Assembly (NCBI GenBank): GCA_000471925.1
Contig: CP006668.1
Span: forward strand, 186,001 to 250,000
Direction of reading: 5' to 3'
Length of the DNA: 64,000 nucleotides
Source of the DNA: Ralstonia pickettii DTP0602
GTDB lineage: Bacteria > Pseudomonadota > Gammaproteobacteria > Burkholderiales > Burkholderiaceae
The position numbers were made by a program, and so were the translations under genes. Positions within the stretch are counted from its first letter, which is position 1, and every line of letters starts with the position of its first letter. The notes beneath the pieces were generated by a model, which was given only the letters and a program-made list of their open reading frames with translations, was not told where the DNA came from and did no database searches. Below are positions 26,716-36,058 of the stretch, piece after piece.

Positions 26716-27672
26716 ATGAAATCCACCCTCGACACCTTGACCGGCCGCCTTCGCATGAAGCAACTGCAATTGCTGCTTGCGCTGGACGAACACCAGTCGC
26801 TGCACCAGGCGGCCGCGGCGATGGCGATGACCCAGTCGGCGGCGAGCAAGTCACTGCAGGAGCTGGAAGGCATGCTGGAAGCGCCATTGTTCGAGCGCTC
26901 CAGGCGCGGCATGCGCCCAAACGCCTTCGGCCATTGCGTGATCCGGCATGCCCGGCAACTCGTGGCGGACCTGGGCGCGATGTGCGAGGAGGTGGCCGGC
27001 ATCCGCGCCGGCAGCGGCGGGCGCGTGGCCATCGGCGTGATCATGGGCGCCGTGCCCGAGGTGCTGGTGCCGGCGCTCGAACAACTGCGGCAGGCGCAGC
27101 CGGACCTGTCGCTGGACATCATCGAGGACACCAGCCTGCGCCTGCTCGGGCTGCTCGACGACGGGCACGTGGACCTGGTGATCGGCCGCTCGCTGGTCAG
27201 CGACGAACCGGCCAAGTACCACTACCACCCGCTCGGCGATGAGCAGGTCGCGGTCGTGGTGGGCCATTCGCATCCCGCGCCGCGTGCGCGATCGATGGGG
27301 TTTGCCGACCTGGCGGGTTATCGCTGGATCACCTATGCCGGCCATATGCCAATGCATGCGCTGCTGCAGCGCGAACTCGACCTGGCCGGCGTCGGCTTCC
27401 CCGCCAATGCGATCTCGACCTCATCGGCCTTCGTGACCGTGACCATGCTGCAGCGCGACCCCGGCCTGGTGTCGCTGCTGCCGACCGGCGTGGCGGCGTT
27501 GTTCGTGCGCCAGAAGATGCTGCGCATCCTGCCGGTGCGGCTGCAGTCGCGGCAAGAGACCTTCGGCATTGTCACGCGGCGCGGCGGCGCCTTGTCCGCC
27601 TCGGCGCGGCAACTGGTGGCTATCCTGAAGGCAGTGCCGCGCACGTCAGTGAATGCCGCGCCTGAGGTATAA
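26716..27672 (+). CDS. LysR family regulator (GbpR-like), copy 2
   Basis: A 318-residue LysR regulator. It shares the leader (T-L-T-G-R-L-R-M-K-Q-L), HTH layout (T-Q-S-A-A-S-K-S-L-Q-E-L-E) and C-terminal F-G-I-V-T-R-R-G with the copy at 23093, so the two are paralogues. It is divergent from the DapA-KGSADH operon and heads the Bug-PdxA-dehydratase group 106 bases downstream, so it probably controls both arms. Confidence 0.92.
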   Translation: MKSTLDTLTGRLRMKQLQLLLALDEHQSLHQAAAAMAMTQSAASKSLQELEGMLEAPLFERSRRGMRPNAFGHCVIRHARQLVADLGAMCEEVAGIRAGSGGRVAIGVIMGAVPEVLVPALEQLRQAQPDLSLDIIEDTSLRLLGLLDDGHVDLVIGRSLVSDEPAKYHYHPLGDEQVAVVVGHSHPAPRARSMGFADLAGYRWITYAGHMPMHALLQRELDLAGVGFPANAISTSSAFVTVTMLQRDPGLVSLLPTGVAALFVRQKMLRILPVRLQSRQETFGIVTRRGGALSASARQLVAILKAVPRTSVNAAPEV

Positions 27673-27778
27673 CGCCAGGTGATCGCCAGTTCAAAAATGC
27701 TCAGTAGTAGCGAATCGCTGATGCCCATATAGTCTGCCCATCCGCACCACAGAGGCGGACAGCAAAATGGAGACAGCG

Positions 27779-28747
27779 ATGAAGACATGGATCGCCGGCG
27801 CGCTTGCCGGCATGGCTACGGTGGCAGCTGCAGTGACGACCAGTGCGTTGGCGCAGGACACCCGGCCGGTGCGGCTGCTGGTGGGCGCAGCGCCGGGCGG
27901 CGGCACCGACGTGATGGCGCGCATCGTCTCCGACAAGCTTGCCGCACAGTTGAAGCAGCCCGTCGTAGTGGACAACCGCCCCGGCGCATCCAACACCATC
28001 GCCGCCGACATCACCGCCAAGGCCGCCCCGGACGGCAACACGCTGCTGATGGGCGTGGTGACCTCGCAGGCGATCGCGCCGCACCTGCTCAAGCTGCAGT
28101 TCGATCCGCTAAAGGACCTGGCGCCGGTGGCGCTGGTGTCGACGGTGCCCAATGTGCTGGTGGTCAACAACCAGGTGTCGGCGCGCGACGTCAAGGCGCT
28201 GGTGGCGCAGATCCAAGCCAGCCCGGACAAGTTCCGCTACAGCTCGTCGGGCGTCGGCAGCACCCAGCATCTGGCTGGCGCGGCGTTTGCGCGGCAGATC
28301 CAGGGCAAGCTGCTGCACGTGCCGTACAAGAGCAGCAGCAGCGCGCTGGTCGACCTGATGGGCGGCCAGGTGGACATGAGTTTCGAGACCATGCCGTCGG
28401 TCATCAGCCATATCAAGGCCGGCAAGCTGCGCGCGCTGGCGGTGACCGCGGACAAGCGCTCGGCGCAGCTGCCCAATGTGCCCACGCTGGCCGAAGCCGG
28501 TGTGCCCGGCATCCAGATGAGCGCCTGGTACGGCGTCTATGCGCCGGCCGGTACGCCGCCCGCCACGCTGCAAAAACTGGGCACCGCGCTGACCAATGTC
28601 ATCAAGGATCCTGACACTGTGCGCCGCCTGGCCGATGTCGGTGCCGTGCCCGGCGCGCTCACCGCGGGGCAGTTCGACGCGTTCTCGCGCGCCGAGTATG
28701 CGCGCTATGGCAAGCTGATTGCCGAACTGGGCGTCAAGCTCGATTAA
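27779..28747 (+). CDS. Bug family solute receptor of the sugar-acid cluster
   Basis: A 322-residue periplasmic receptor with a signal peptide cleaved after A-L-A near residue 26. Family marks are G-G-G-T-D-V-M-A-R, V-V-V-D-N-R-P-G-A and N-V-P-T-L-A-E-A-G. I prefer the ATG at 27779, with GGAG 6 bases upstream, over the one at 27767. The gene is followed after 21 bases by the PdxA-family gene, so the ligand is likely the acid consumed by the cluster. TctA/TctB genes are absent. Confidence 0.9.
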   Translation: MKTWIAGALAGMATVAAAVTTSALAQDTRPVRLLVGAAPGGGTDVMARIVSDKLAAQLKQPVVVDNRPGASNTIAADITAKAAPDGNTLLMGVVTSQAIAPHLLKLQFDPLKDLAPVALVSTVPNVLVVNNQVSARDVKALVAQIQASPDKFRYSSSGVGSTQHLAGAAFARQIQGKLLHVPYKSSSSALVDLMGGQVDMSFETMPSVISHIKAGKLRALAVTADKRSAQLPNVPTLAEAGVPGIQMSAWYGVYAPAGTPPATLQKLGTALTNVIKDPDTVRRLADVGAVPGALTAGQFDAFSRAEYARYGKLIAELGVKLD

Positions 28748-28768
28748 GGTCTATTTCCCGGAAGACTC

Positions 28769-29788
28769 ATGAATCTCCGTCCACGAATTGCCATGGTGCT
28801 GGGCGACCCCGCCGGCATCGGCCCCGAACTGATCGCCAGGCTGCTGGCCGATCCCGCCACCTGCGAGCAGGCCGACATCCTGCTGATCGCCGATCGCGAC
28901 GAATGGCGCCGCGGCATGCAGGTGGCCGGCGTCGAACTCTCCCTTGAGGAGACCGATGTGGCCGCGTTTGCCGAAGGCGCGCCGCGCCTGTACCAATGGC
29001 AATTGCCGGAGAAGCCGGCGTTCCAGCGCGGCGTGGCCACCGCCGAAGGCGGGTGCTACAGCCTGGGCACGCTGGCACTGGCGCTGGAGCTGGCGCAGGC
29101 GGGCCAGGCCGATGCGATCCTGTTCGGGCCGCTCAACAAGAGTTCGCTGCACGCTGCCGGCATGGCGCATAACGACGAGCTGCACTGGTTTGCCGAGCAA
29201 CTGGACTACCACGGCAACTTCTGCGAGTTCAACGTGCTCGACGGCCTGTGGACCTCGCGCGTCACCTCGCACGTCGCGCTCAAGGATGTGCCGGCGATGA
29301 TCACGCAGCCGAGCGTGGGCGCCGCCATCGACCTGATCGACCAGGCCCTGCGCCGCGCCGGGATGGAACGCCCGCGTATCGCCGTGTGTGGTCTCAATCC
29401 GCACAACGGCGACAATGGCGCCTTCGGCCGAGAGGAGATCGACGTGATCGCCCCGGCCGTGGCCGCCGCCCGCGAGCGCGGTGTGAACGCGCAAGGCCCG
29501 TTCCCGGCCGACACCATCTTCCTGAAGGTGCAGGGAGGCCCGGCGCAGCGGCAGTTCGACGCCATCGTCACCATGTACCACGACCAGGGCCAGATCGGCA
29601 TCAAGCTGATGGGCTTCTCGCGCGGCGTGACGGTGCAGGGCGGCCTGCCGGTGCCGATCGCCACGCCCGCGCACGGCACCGCGTTCGACATCACGCAGCA
29701 GGGCCGCGCCGATCCGGGCGCCACGCAGCAGGCCTTCCAGATTGCCTGCCGCATGGGTGCGCAACGACGCGCCGCCGCCAGAGACTGA
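28769..29788 (+). CDS. PdxA family NAD-dependent dehydrogenase
   Basis: A 339-residue PdxA-fold enzyme. G-D-P-A-G-I-G-P-E is at 12-20. The three metal-binding histidines are in place: His168 (T-S-H-V-A-L-K-D-V), His212 (N-P-H-N-G-D-N-G) and His271 (Y-H-D-Q-G). The end P-A-H-G-T-A-F-D-I is typical. True PdxA makes pyridoxine; homologues oxidise erythronate/threonate 4-phosphates or, as TphB, an unphosphorylated dihydrodiol. No DUF1537 kinase is nearby, arguing against the 4-phosphate role. Its place between a Bug receptor and a dehydratase argues for catabolism. Confidence 0.85.
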   Translation: MNLRPRIAMVLGDPAGIGPELIARLLADPATCEQADILLIADRDEWRRGMQVAGVELSLEETDVAAFAEGAPRLYQWQLPEKPAFQRGVATAEGGCYSLGTLALALELAQAGQADAILFGPLNKSSLHAAGMAHNDELHWFAEQLDYHGNFCEFNVLDGLWTSRVTSHVALKDVPAMITQPSVGAAIDLIDQALRRAGMERPRIAVCGLNPHNGDNGAFGREEIDVIAPAVAAARERGVNAQGPFPADTIFLKVQGGPAQRQFDAIVTMYHDQGQIGIKLMGFSRGVTVQGGLPVPIATPAHGTAFDITQQGRADPGATQQAFQIACRMGAQRRAAARD

Positions 29789-29905
29789 CGATCCCGCTCG
29801 CGCCGGTTCGCGCCGGCGCGGTCTACCCGACACCGAAACCAGCATGACCGCCCCCGGCGCGGCCGGGGAGCGTTCGCGCCAAAGCAAAGCCATCAGGAGC
29901 TCAAC

Positions 29906-31081
29906 ATGAAGATCACCAACGTCCGTGCCCGCGTCTTCGAATGGAAGGGCAAGACCGTGCCGCCGCAGGCGCATTTCTGCACCAATGCCACCGACATCCT
30001 GTTCGAACGCGGCGACGCCATGGGCTCGTTCCGCTTCCACGGCTGGATGGTGGTCGAGATCGAGACCGACACAGGCCTGGTCGGTATCGGCAACTGCGCG
30101 CTTGCCCCGCGCGTGGCCAAGGAGATCGTCGACCAGTACCTGGCGCCGGTGGTGATCGGCCAGGATCCCTTCGACAACGAATACCTGTGGCAAAAGATGT
30201 ACCGCCGCACCCATGCCTGGGGCCGCAAGGGCATTGGCATGGCGGCGATCTCGGCGGTGGATATCGCGCTGTGGGACCTGATGGGCAAGGCCGTCGGCAA
30301 GCCGGTGTTCAAGCTGCTGGGTGGGCGCACCAAGGAGAAGATCTGGTGCTACGCCTCCAAGCTCTACAACAACGATGACCGCGATGCCTTCCTGGCCGAG
30401 GCGCAGGGCTACCTCGACCAGGGCTTCTCCGCGATGAAGATGCGCTTCGGCTACGGCCCCAAGGATGGCCCCGCCGGCATGCAGAAGAACATCGAGCAGG
30501 TGCGCCTGCTGCGCGAGCTGGTGGGCGACGGCGTCGACATCATGCTGGAGTGCTACATGGGCTGGACACTGGAATACGCGCGCCGCATGCTGCCGCGCCT
30601 GGCCGAGTTCAACCCGCGCTGGCTGGAAGAGCCGGTGATCGCCGACGATATCGAAGGCTATGTCGAACTGAAGAAGGCAAGCCCGTTCCCGATATCCGGC
30701 GGCGAGCATGAGTTCACCTCGCACGGCTTCAAGGATCTGCTGGAGCGCCGCGCGGTGGACGTAATCCAGTACGACACCAACCGCGTCGGCGGCATCACCG
30801 CGGCGCAGAAGATCAACGCCATGGCCGAGGCCTGGTCGGTGCCCGTGATCCCGCACGCCGGCCAGATGCATAACTACCACCTGACCATGGCGTCGACCGC
30901 GTCGCCGATGGCCGAGTACTTCCCGGTGCATGACGTCGAGGTGGGCAACGAGCTGTTCTACTACATCTTCAAGGGCGATCCCGCGCCCGACAACGGCTAC
31001 CTGCAGCTCGACGACAACCTGCCGGGGCTGGGGCTGGAGTTCAACGAGGAATACTTCAGCGAGTTCAACATCATCGGCTAA
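29906..31081 (+). CDS. Enolase-superfamily acid-sugar dehydratase (rhamnonate dehydratase-like)
   Basis: A 391-residue mandelate-racemase-group enzyme. It has Lys178-M-Arg180 on the second barrel strand, metal ligands Glu215 (M-L-E-C-Y), Glu241 (W-L-E-E-P) and Glu267 (G-G-E-H-E), and catalytic His317 (I-P-H-A-G). This arrangement is that of RhmD-type dehydratases, which remove water from an aldonate to give a 2-keto-3-deoxy acid. With the 2-keto-3-deoxypentonate dehydratase and KGSADH nearby, a pentonate such as L-arabinonate or L-lyxonate is the likely substrate. The 117-base gap to pdxA has a good AGGAG before the ATG. Confidence 0.85.
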   Translation: MKITNVRARVFEWKGKTVPPQAHFCTNATDILFERGDAMGSFRFHGWMVVEIETDTGLVGIGNCALAPRVAKEIVDQYLAPVVIGQDPFDNEYLWQKMYRRTHAWGRKGIGMAAISAVDIALWDLMGKAVGKPVFKLLGGRTKEKIWCYASKLYNNDDRDAFLAEAQGYLDQGFSAMKMRFGYGPKDGPAGMQKNIEQVRLLRELVGDGVDIMLECYMGWTLEYARRMLPRLAEFNPRWLEEPVIADDIEGYVELKKASPFPISGGEHEFTSHGFKDLLERRAVDVIQYDTNRVGGITAAQKINAMAEAWSVPVIPHAGQMHNYHLTMASTASPMAEYFPVHDVEVGNELFYYIFKGDPAPDNGYLQLDDNLPGLGLEFNEEYFSEFNIIG

Positions 31082-31201
31082 ACGCACCAGCCAACGCGGC
31101 AGCGCGGAAGATACCGCGCGCCGCTCACACCGCTGCGGCCGCCTGCCGGGCATTGGCGCACTACAATCAAGAGGCGTAATGCTCTTGTCCTGGAGTTCGC
31201 C

Positions 31202-31765
31202 ATGGCCAGATCCCGCCGTCTGCTGGCCGCCTGCGCGGCACCCTTGGCGCTGAGTGCCATTAGTGTCCTCGGTGCCCTGAGTGCTCTCGCCGCGCCGCCC
31301 GCCGGAACCCTGACACTTACCTTCGTTCATCCGGAGACTTACACCGACGCCACCTACCGCAGCGACTACGGCAGCGACAAGGAAAGAGCGCAGGTGATGA
31401 ACGATATCCGCCGCCATTTCGACAAACTGGTGGCACGCTATCTGCCGCCGGGCTATGCGCTGAGCATTGAAGTGCTCGATGTCGACCTGGCCGGACATTT
31501 TGAACCGTGGCGTTCCCAGGCCTATAACGTGCGCATCGTGCGCGATGTCACCTGGCCGCACATGACGCTGCGCTACGAACTGCGCGGCAGCGACGGTGCC
31601 GTGATCGGTAGCGGCGAGCAGCGTATCGCCGACCAGACCTTCAATATAGGCGTCAACATCTACGATGCCACAGACAGGCTGCGCTACGAGAAGGCGATGA
31701 TGGACCGCTGGTTCGACGAGACCGTGACACGCCGGATCGCGTCGCGCCAGACCGGCCACGGGTGA
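31202..31765 (+). CDS. DUF3016 family exported protein
   Basis: A 187-residue protein with a signal peptide (residues 1-30, cleavage near A-L-A-A). The rest is one domain opening L-T-L-T-F-V-H-P-E-T-Y-T-D, with L-S-I-E-V-L-D-V-D-L-A-G and W-P-H-M-T-L-R-Y-E, the hallmarks of DUF3016. Function is unknown. It stands alone after the catabolic island. Confidence 0.8.
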   Translation: MARSRRLLAACAAPLALSAISVLGALSALAAPPAGTLTLTFVHPETYTDATYRSDYGSDKERAQVMNDIRRHFDKLVARYLPPGYALSIEVLDVDLAGHFEPWRSQAYNVRIVRDVTWPHMTLRYELRGSDGAVIGSGEQRIADQTFNIGVNIYDATDRLRYEKAMMDRWFDETVTRRIASRQTGHG

Positions 31766-31874
31766 TTGACCGGTGGGCGCTTACTGGGCGCCATAGGGCA
31801 CGCGCAAGCCAGGGTAGCGCGCCGCGCTGCGGCCTGCCGCAGTGCCAGTGCGCGCATGACGCCCAACCGCTGGC

Positions 31875-32111
31875 TCAAGGCCGCCTTTTCCTCCACTCGT
31901 AATCCGGCGGTGGGTCGGCCACGCCGGGCCAACCCACCGAGTTGGGATTCTCCGAGCACAGCGTGACAAAGCTCACCGGCTCGCCCGCATGCTGGCGCTG
32001 GCGCAGCGCTTCCGTAAAGTGCAGCGCCTCGCGCATCGCGTCGCTGGGGAATGACTGCGCGTGGGGACTGAGCCCGGCGCCGTGGGCCTCGGACCAGTAG
32101 ACCATGTACAT
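31875..32111 (-). CDS. Small hypothetical protein
   Basis: A 78-residue soluble protein (starts M-Y-M-V-Y-W-S-E, ends P-P-D-Y-E-W-R-K-R-R-P). The ATG at 32111 has AAGGA at a good distance. Codon third positions are G/C rich as in its neighbours. The even spread of charged residues and a repeated Y-W/E-W motif suggest a folded cytoplasmic protein; I do not recognise the family. Divergent from the tannase-family gene. Confidence 0.6.
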   Translation of the reverse strand: MYMVYWSEAHGAGLSPHAQSFPSDAMREALHFTEALRQRQHAGEPVSFVTLCSENPNSVGWPGVADPPPDYEWRKRRP

Positions 32112-32259
32112 AGAACGTCCTTTTGCTTGCGCTGGGTAGTGGCTTGCAGCATCGCTGCAACCTTCGTTCCCGGCATCAGGGTGGCTTGTATCGCTTTCCG
32201 ATTGCAATCCCTTCCGATGCGGGTTGCAAGGATTTGCACGGCCTTAATCCATATTTATA

Positions 32260-32292
32260 AAGTATGAATAAGCCGTGAAGCATATATTTTAC
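32260..32292 (+). promoter_or_regulatory. Shared 33-bp promoter element, copy 1
   Basis: An A/T-rich block (conserved parts TATGAAT and GAAGCATATATTTT) 82 bases before the tannase-family gene. It matches the block at 36059 at 23 of 33 positions without a gap, far above the GC-rich background. It probably holds the -10 region and a regulator site. Confidence 0.65.
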
Positions 32293-32374
32293 GCGCGCAG
32301 ACCCCGGTGATACCGTCTCGCTCCAGCATTCCCGGCCACATGGCACGACGCGAATGCATACGGAGGAGACAAGC

Positions 32375-35065
32375 ATGGCAATACAAGACTCGCGCCGCGC
32401 CCGCACCGGGCCGCGGCTGTTCGCTGCCGTCCTGATCGCGGTGATGCTGTCCGCGGGCTGCGGCGGGGGCGATGACGCGCCGTTGGCGCAAGACCCCGGC
32501 GCGTCCAACGGTACGCAGGATGGCGGCGATGCTGGCGGCAGCAGTGGCGGCAACCCACCGGCACTGTCGGCGCTGGACGCGTGCAACGCGCTGAACGGCA
32601 TGACCATCCCGGCCGCGCAACTCGCGCTGGCCTCGGGCGGCGCCACCGTGACCGGCGCTAAGCTGATCGCCGCGGCGGCGCCGGGCAATACGCCGGGCGA
32701 GTATTGCCAGGTGCGCGGTGCGATCGCGCCGGTCGACCCGGCGGCGCCGTCGATCCTGTTTGCGGTGAACCTGCCGACGCAGTGGAACAACAAGGGCATC
32801 CAGTTCGGCGGCGGCGGGTTTGACGGCAAGCTGATCGACGGCACCGAGACCGTGCGCTTTGCCATGCCCGACGATCCCGCGCCGCTGGCGCGCGGCTATG
32901 CCACCTGGGGCGACGATTCCGGCCACCAGAGCAGCAGCATCACCGACGGGCGCTTTGCCACCAACGATGAAGCGCTGCGCAACTACGGCGGCGACACGCT
33001 GAAGAAAACCCATGACGTGGCGCTGGCGCTGATCCAGGCGCGCTACGGCAAGGCGCCACAGCGCGCGTACTTCCTCGGCACGTCTACCGGCGGGCGCGAT
33101 GCGCTGACCTACATCCAGCGCTGGCCGGCGGACTACGACGGCGTGATCGCCAACGAGCCGGCGCTCAACTACACCGGAACGCGGCTCTCCAACGTGGCGG
33201 TGGGACGCACGCTCTACCTGAACAACGGCGCGGGGTGGCTCAACCTGAACAAGACACTGCTGGTGCAGGATGCCGCGATGGCGGCATGCGACCGGCTCGA
33301 CGGCGTGGCCGACAAGATCGTCAGCAATGTGGAAGGCTGCCGGGCCGGCGCGCAGCAGGTGCTGGCCAGCCTGCGCTGTGCGGGCGGCACGGACGCCGGC
33401 GACACCTGCCTGTCGGATGCGCAGATCGCCACGGTCAAGACCATCGAAGCACCCCTGCAGCTCACCTATCCGCTGGCCAATGGCGTGACGGTGGCGGGCG
33501 GCTACAACCTGCTGGAAGGCGCGCTGGTGGCCGGTCCGTTCACCTCGCGCGATCTCGGCACGCGGCCGCTGCCGGGCAATCCCGCGACCACCGCCGACGC
33601 CAACATGTACGTCACCGGCGACCAGTGGGTGAAGTACTTCGTCACGCGCGATGCGGGCTTCGACGCGCTGACCTTCGATCCGGCCAACCCCGGCAGCTGG
33701 GCCGCGCGCGCGCAGGCGGTGTCCGCGCTGACCGATGCAACCAATCCGGATATCTCGGCCTTCCTCGCGCACGGCGGGCGGCTGATCCTGCTGCACGGGC
33801 TGGCCGACGAGGTCATCAGCCCCAATTCCACCATCGCGTGGTTCCAGGCGGTGACGGCCACGGTGGGGCAGGGGGCGGTGGACCAGGGCATCCGCTTCTA
33901 CACGGTGCCCGGCATGGGCCACGGCACCGGCAGCTTCCTGCCGGCGTGGAATTCGCTGACGGCGCTGGAGAACTGGGTCGAGCTCGGCGCGGCGCCGGGC
34001 ACGCGCACGGTGATGGATACCAATGCGCAGACCTATGGCCGCACGCGCCCGCTGTGCCAGTACCCGTCGTGGCCAAAGTACAAGGGCAGCGGCAGCGCGG
34101 ATGCGGCGATCAACTACACCTGCGAAGGCGAGACCGGCACCGTGCAAGCGTGCCTGAACCTGCCTGCCGTAGTGACGGCGTTCAAGGGTGGCAACACGCT
34201 GGGTGAAGAACTGACCCTGACGGTGGACCCCGCCACGCTGCAATACACGGTGACGATCGATGCCAGCCTGCAGCGTCCGGCCAGCACGAAACGAACCGGG
34301 CGGCTGGTGGCGCAGGGCGGCTGCACCTATGCCAGCGACGAGAACGGCGCGCGCTTCACCTTCGGCGGTGGCGGCGCGGTGACGGGTGGCGTGGTACCGG
34401 CATCGGGCGCGGGCTTTGCGCCGCTGCTGGCGTTCCAGGACGTCTCGTCCGACTACAAGGCGGTGGCCGATATCTACAACGTCAACGGCATCCAGTACGC
34501 GGTGGCGGGCAACACTGCCACGGTGCGCAACGGGGCCGCACGGCTGCGCTCGTCGGCGGCCACGTGGCAGACCTGCCAGGATCCGTCCACCGGCGGCTTT
34601 ATCGTCTATGACGCGGCATGCACCGCGACAACCAAGGGCTATATCGTGTGGAACGCCGCGCGCCAGGCCTTCGACTATCTGGTCGGCGGCACCATCGCGG
34701 CCAACGACGGCACGCTGTCCGGGTCGCTGATCAGCGGCATTGTCAACGGCAAGCCGGTGCCGCTGGTGCTGACGCGTTCCGCGACCGCCTATGGCATGAG
34801 CGTCTATACGCCGCAGCCAGCGACGCTGCCGGCGGGCTCGGCCGATGGCACCTATCGCCTGCAGGGCACGGATGGCGTGCTGGCCGATGCGGACCTGGCG
34901 GGCACCACCGTCACGCGCGCCGGCGCCGGCGGCACGCTGGCCTACAACCAGCCGGTGGCGGGCGTGATCGCGGCGAGCGGTGGCGTGAGCGGATTCTATA
35001 CGGCCAACGGTGGCGTGCTGGCGGGTACCGCGGGCACGCGTTTCGAACTGGGCCTGATGTATTGA
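32375..35065 (+). CDS. Tannase/feruloyl esterase family lipoprotein without the cysteine pair
   Basis: An 896-residue exported protein with a lipobox-like A-G-C near residue 26 followed by G-G-G-D-D. The tannase/feruloyl esterase domain spans about residues 65-555: nucleophile Ser237 in G-T-S-T-G-G-R-D, Asp478 in G-L-A-D-E, and His516 in G-M-G-H-G-T-G. The family normally has G-C-S and H-C, a disulfide that ties the triad together; here both cysteines are replaced (Thr236, Gly517). A further 340 residues form an extra beta-rich C-terminal region. ATG at 32375 follows GGAGGAG. A role in splitting aromatic esters is inferred from the family. Confidence 0.82.
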   Translation: MAIQDSRRARTGPRLFAAVLIAVMLSAGCGGGDDAPLAQDPGASNGTQDGGDAGGSSGGNPPALSALDACNALNGMTIPAAQLALASGGATVTGAKLIAAAAPGNTPGEYCQVRGAIAPVDPAAPSILFAVNLPTQWNNKGIQFGGGGFDGKLIDGTETVRFAMPDDPAPLARGYATWGDDSGHQSSSITDGRFATNDEALRNYGGDTLKKTHDVALALIQARYGKAPQRAYFLGTSTGGRDALTYIQRWPADYDGVIANEPALNYTGTRLSNVAVGRTLYLNNGAGWLNLNKTLLVQDAAMAACDRLDGVADKIVSNVEGCRAGAQQVLASLRCAGGTDAGDTCLSDAQIATVKTIEAPLQLTYPLANGVTVAGGYNLLEGALVAGPFTSRDLGTRPLPGNPATTADANMYVTGDQWVKYFVTRDAGFDALTFDPANPGSWAARAQAVSALTDATNPDISAFLAHGGRLILLHGLADEVISPNSTIAWFQAVTATVGQGAVDQGIRFYTVPGMGHGTGSFLPAWNSLTALENWVELGAAPGTRTVMDTNAQTYGRTRPLCQYPSWPKYKGSGSADAAINYTCEGETGTVQACLNLPAVVTAFKGGNTLGEELTLTVDPATLQYTVTIDASLQRPASTKRTGRLVAQGGCTYASDENGARFTFGGGGAVTGGVVPASGAGFAPLLAFQDVSSDYKAVADIYNVNGIQYAVAGNTATVRNGAARLRSSAATWQTCQDPSTGGFIVYDAACTATTKGYIVWNAARQAFDYLVGGTIAANDGTLSGSLISGIVNGKPVPLVLTRSATAYGMSVYTPQPATLPAGSADGTYRLQGTDGVLADADLAGTTVTRAGAGGTLAYNQPVAGVIAASGGVSGFYTANGGVLAGTAGTRFELGLMY

Positions 35066-35077
35066 CCGCGCGGCGGC

Positions 35078-36043
35078 TCAGGCGTCGGCCAGCGTCTTCG
35101 CCGGCCGGCGCCGGTGGCGAGCCGCCAGCCGGTGCGTCAGTGCCACCAGCGCGGCCAGCGCGGGGTCGCCGCCTTGCGCAGCATCCTCCCGATAGCCCAA
35201 CGTCAGTGGCGCGCGCAGGCGGTCGGCTTCCTGCATGCGGCAGTAGGCCACGCCGTGCCGGTTCAGGCTCGCCATCGATGCCGGCACCACGCTGACGCCG
35301 GCCCCGGCGGCCACCAGGTTCAGGTTAGTCAGCATGCGTTCGACTTCCGCGCCCACGCGCGGCGTGAAGCCGAGCGCCTCGCATTCCCGCAGCAGGTCGT
35401 GGTACATGCCTGGCGCGCCCGGGCGGCGCACCAGGATGAAGGGATCGCCGGCCAGCTCGCGCAGCGACACTGGCGCCGCCGGGGCCGCGCCTGCGGCCTG
35501 GCGCTTGCGCAGCAGCGGATGGTCCAGCGGCAGCGCGATCACCATGTCCTCTTCCAGGAGCAGGTCGAAGCGCACGCCTTCCGGATGCTGCACCGGCGCG
35601 CGCAGCAAAGCGGCGCTGAGCGTGCCGTTGGCCAGGCGCTCGATCGCCTCGGCGGCATTGCATTCGGTCAGCGACAGCGCCACGCGTGGAAAGCGGCGCC
35701 GGCACTCGCGCAGCACTTCCGGCGTGAGGCGGTGCGCCGCGGCGGAACTGGTGAAGCCAATTGCCAGCGAACCCTCGTCGCCGCGCGCCAGGCGCTGCAT
35801 GCGCGCGCGCATCTGGTGGATGCGGTCGATCAGGTCCTCGGCATCGTCGCGCAGGGCGGTGCCGGCCGGCGTGAGCGCCACGCCGCGCGGCTGGCGCTCG
35901 AACAGGGACACGCCCAGTTCGGTCTCGAGCGCCTTGAGTTGCTGCGACAGCGGCGGCTGCTGGATGCCGAGCTGCTCGGCGGCGCGGGTGACCGAGCCAT
36001 GCTCGGCCACGGCCAGGAAGTAACGCAAGTGCCGGAGTTCCAC
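35078..36043 (-). CDS. LysR family regulator of the esterase cluster
   Basis: A 321-residue LysR protein (E-L-R-H-L-R-Y-F-L-A-V-A-E-H-G-S, recognition helix P-P-L-S-Q-Q-L-K-A-L-E). The N-terminus and the I-G-F-T-S-S-A-A effector-domain start resemble the BenM/CatM group, which responds to aromatic acids. The start is a GTG at 36043. It converges with the tannase gene (12 bases) and is divergent from the lipoprotein hydrolase gene. The shared element at 36059 lies in its own divergent promoter, making it the likely regulator of both. Confidence 0.9.
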   Translation of the reverse strand: MELRHLRYFLAVAEHGSVTRAAEQLGIQQPPLSQQLKALETELGVSLFERQPRGVALTPAGTALRDDAEDLIDRIHQMRARMQRLARGDEGSLAIGFTSSAAAHRLTPEVLRECRRRFPRVALSLTECNAAEAIERLANGTLSAALLRAPVQHPEGVRFDLLLEEDMVIALPLDHPLLRKRQAAGAAPAAPVSLRELAGDPFILVRRPGAPGMYHDLLRECEALGFTPRVGAEVERMLTNLNLVAAGAGVSVVPASMASLNRHGVAYCRMQEADRLRAPLTLGYREDAAQGGDPALAALVALTHRLAARHRRRPAKTLADA

Positions 36044-36058
36044 GCTGGTATATGCAAT

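Noticed and set aside
28751..31759. A 1002-codon open frame on the minus strand
   Set aside because: It is opposite the PdxA, dehydratase and DUF3016 genes, is His/Gln/Arg rich without any domain, and arises from the G/C-rich third positions of the real genes.
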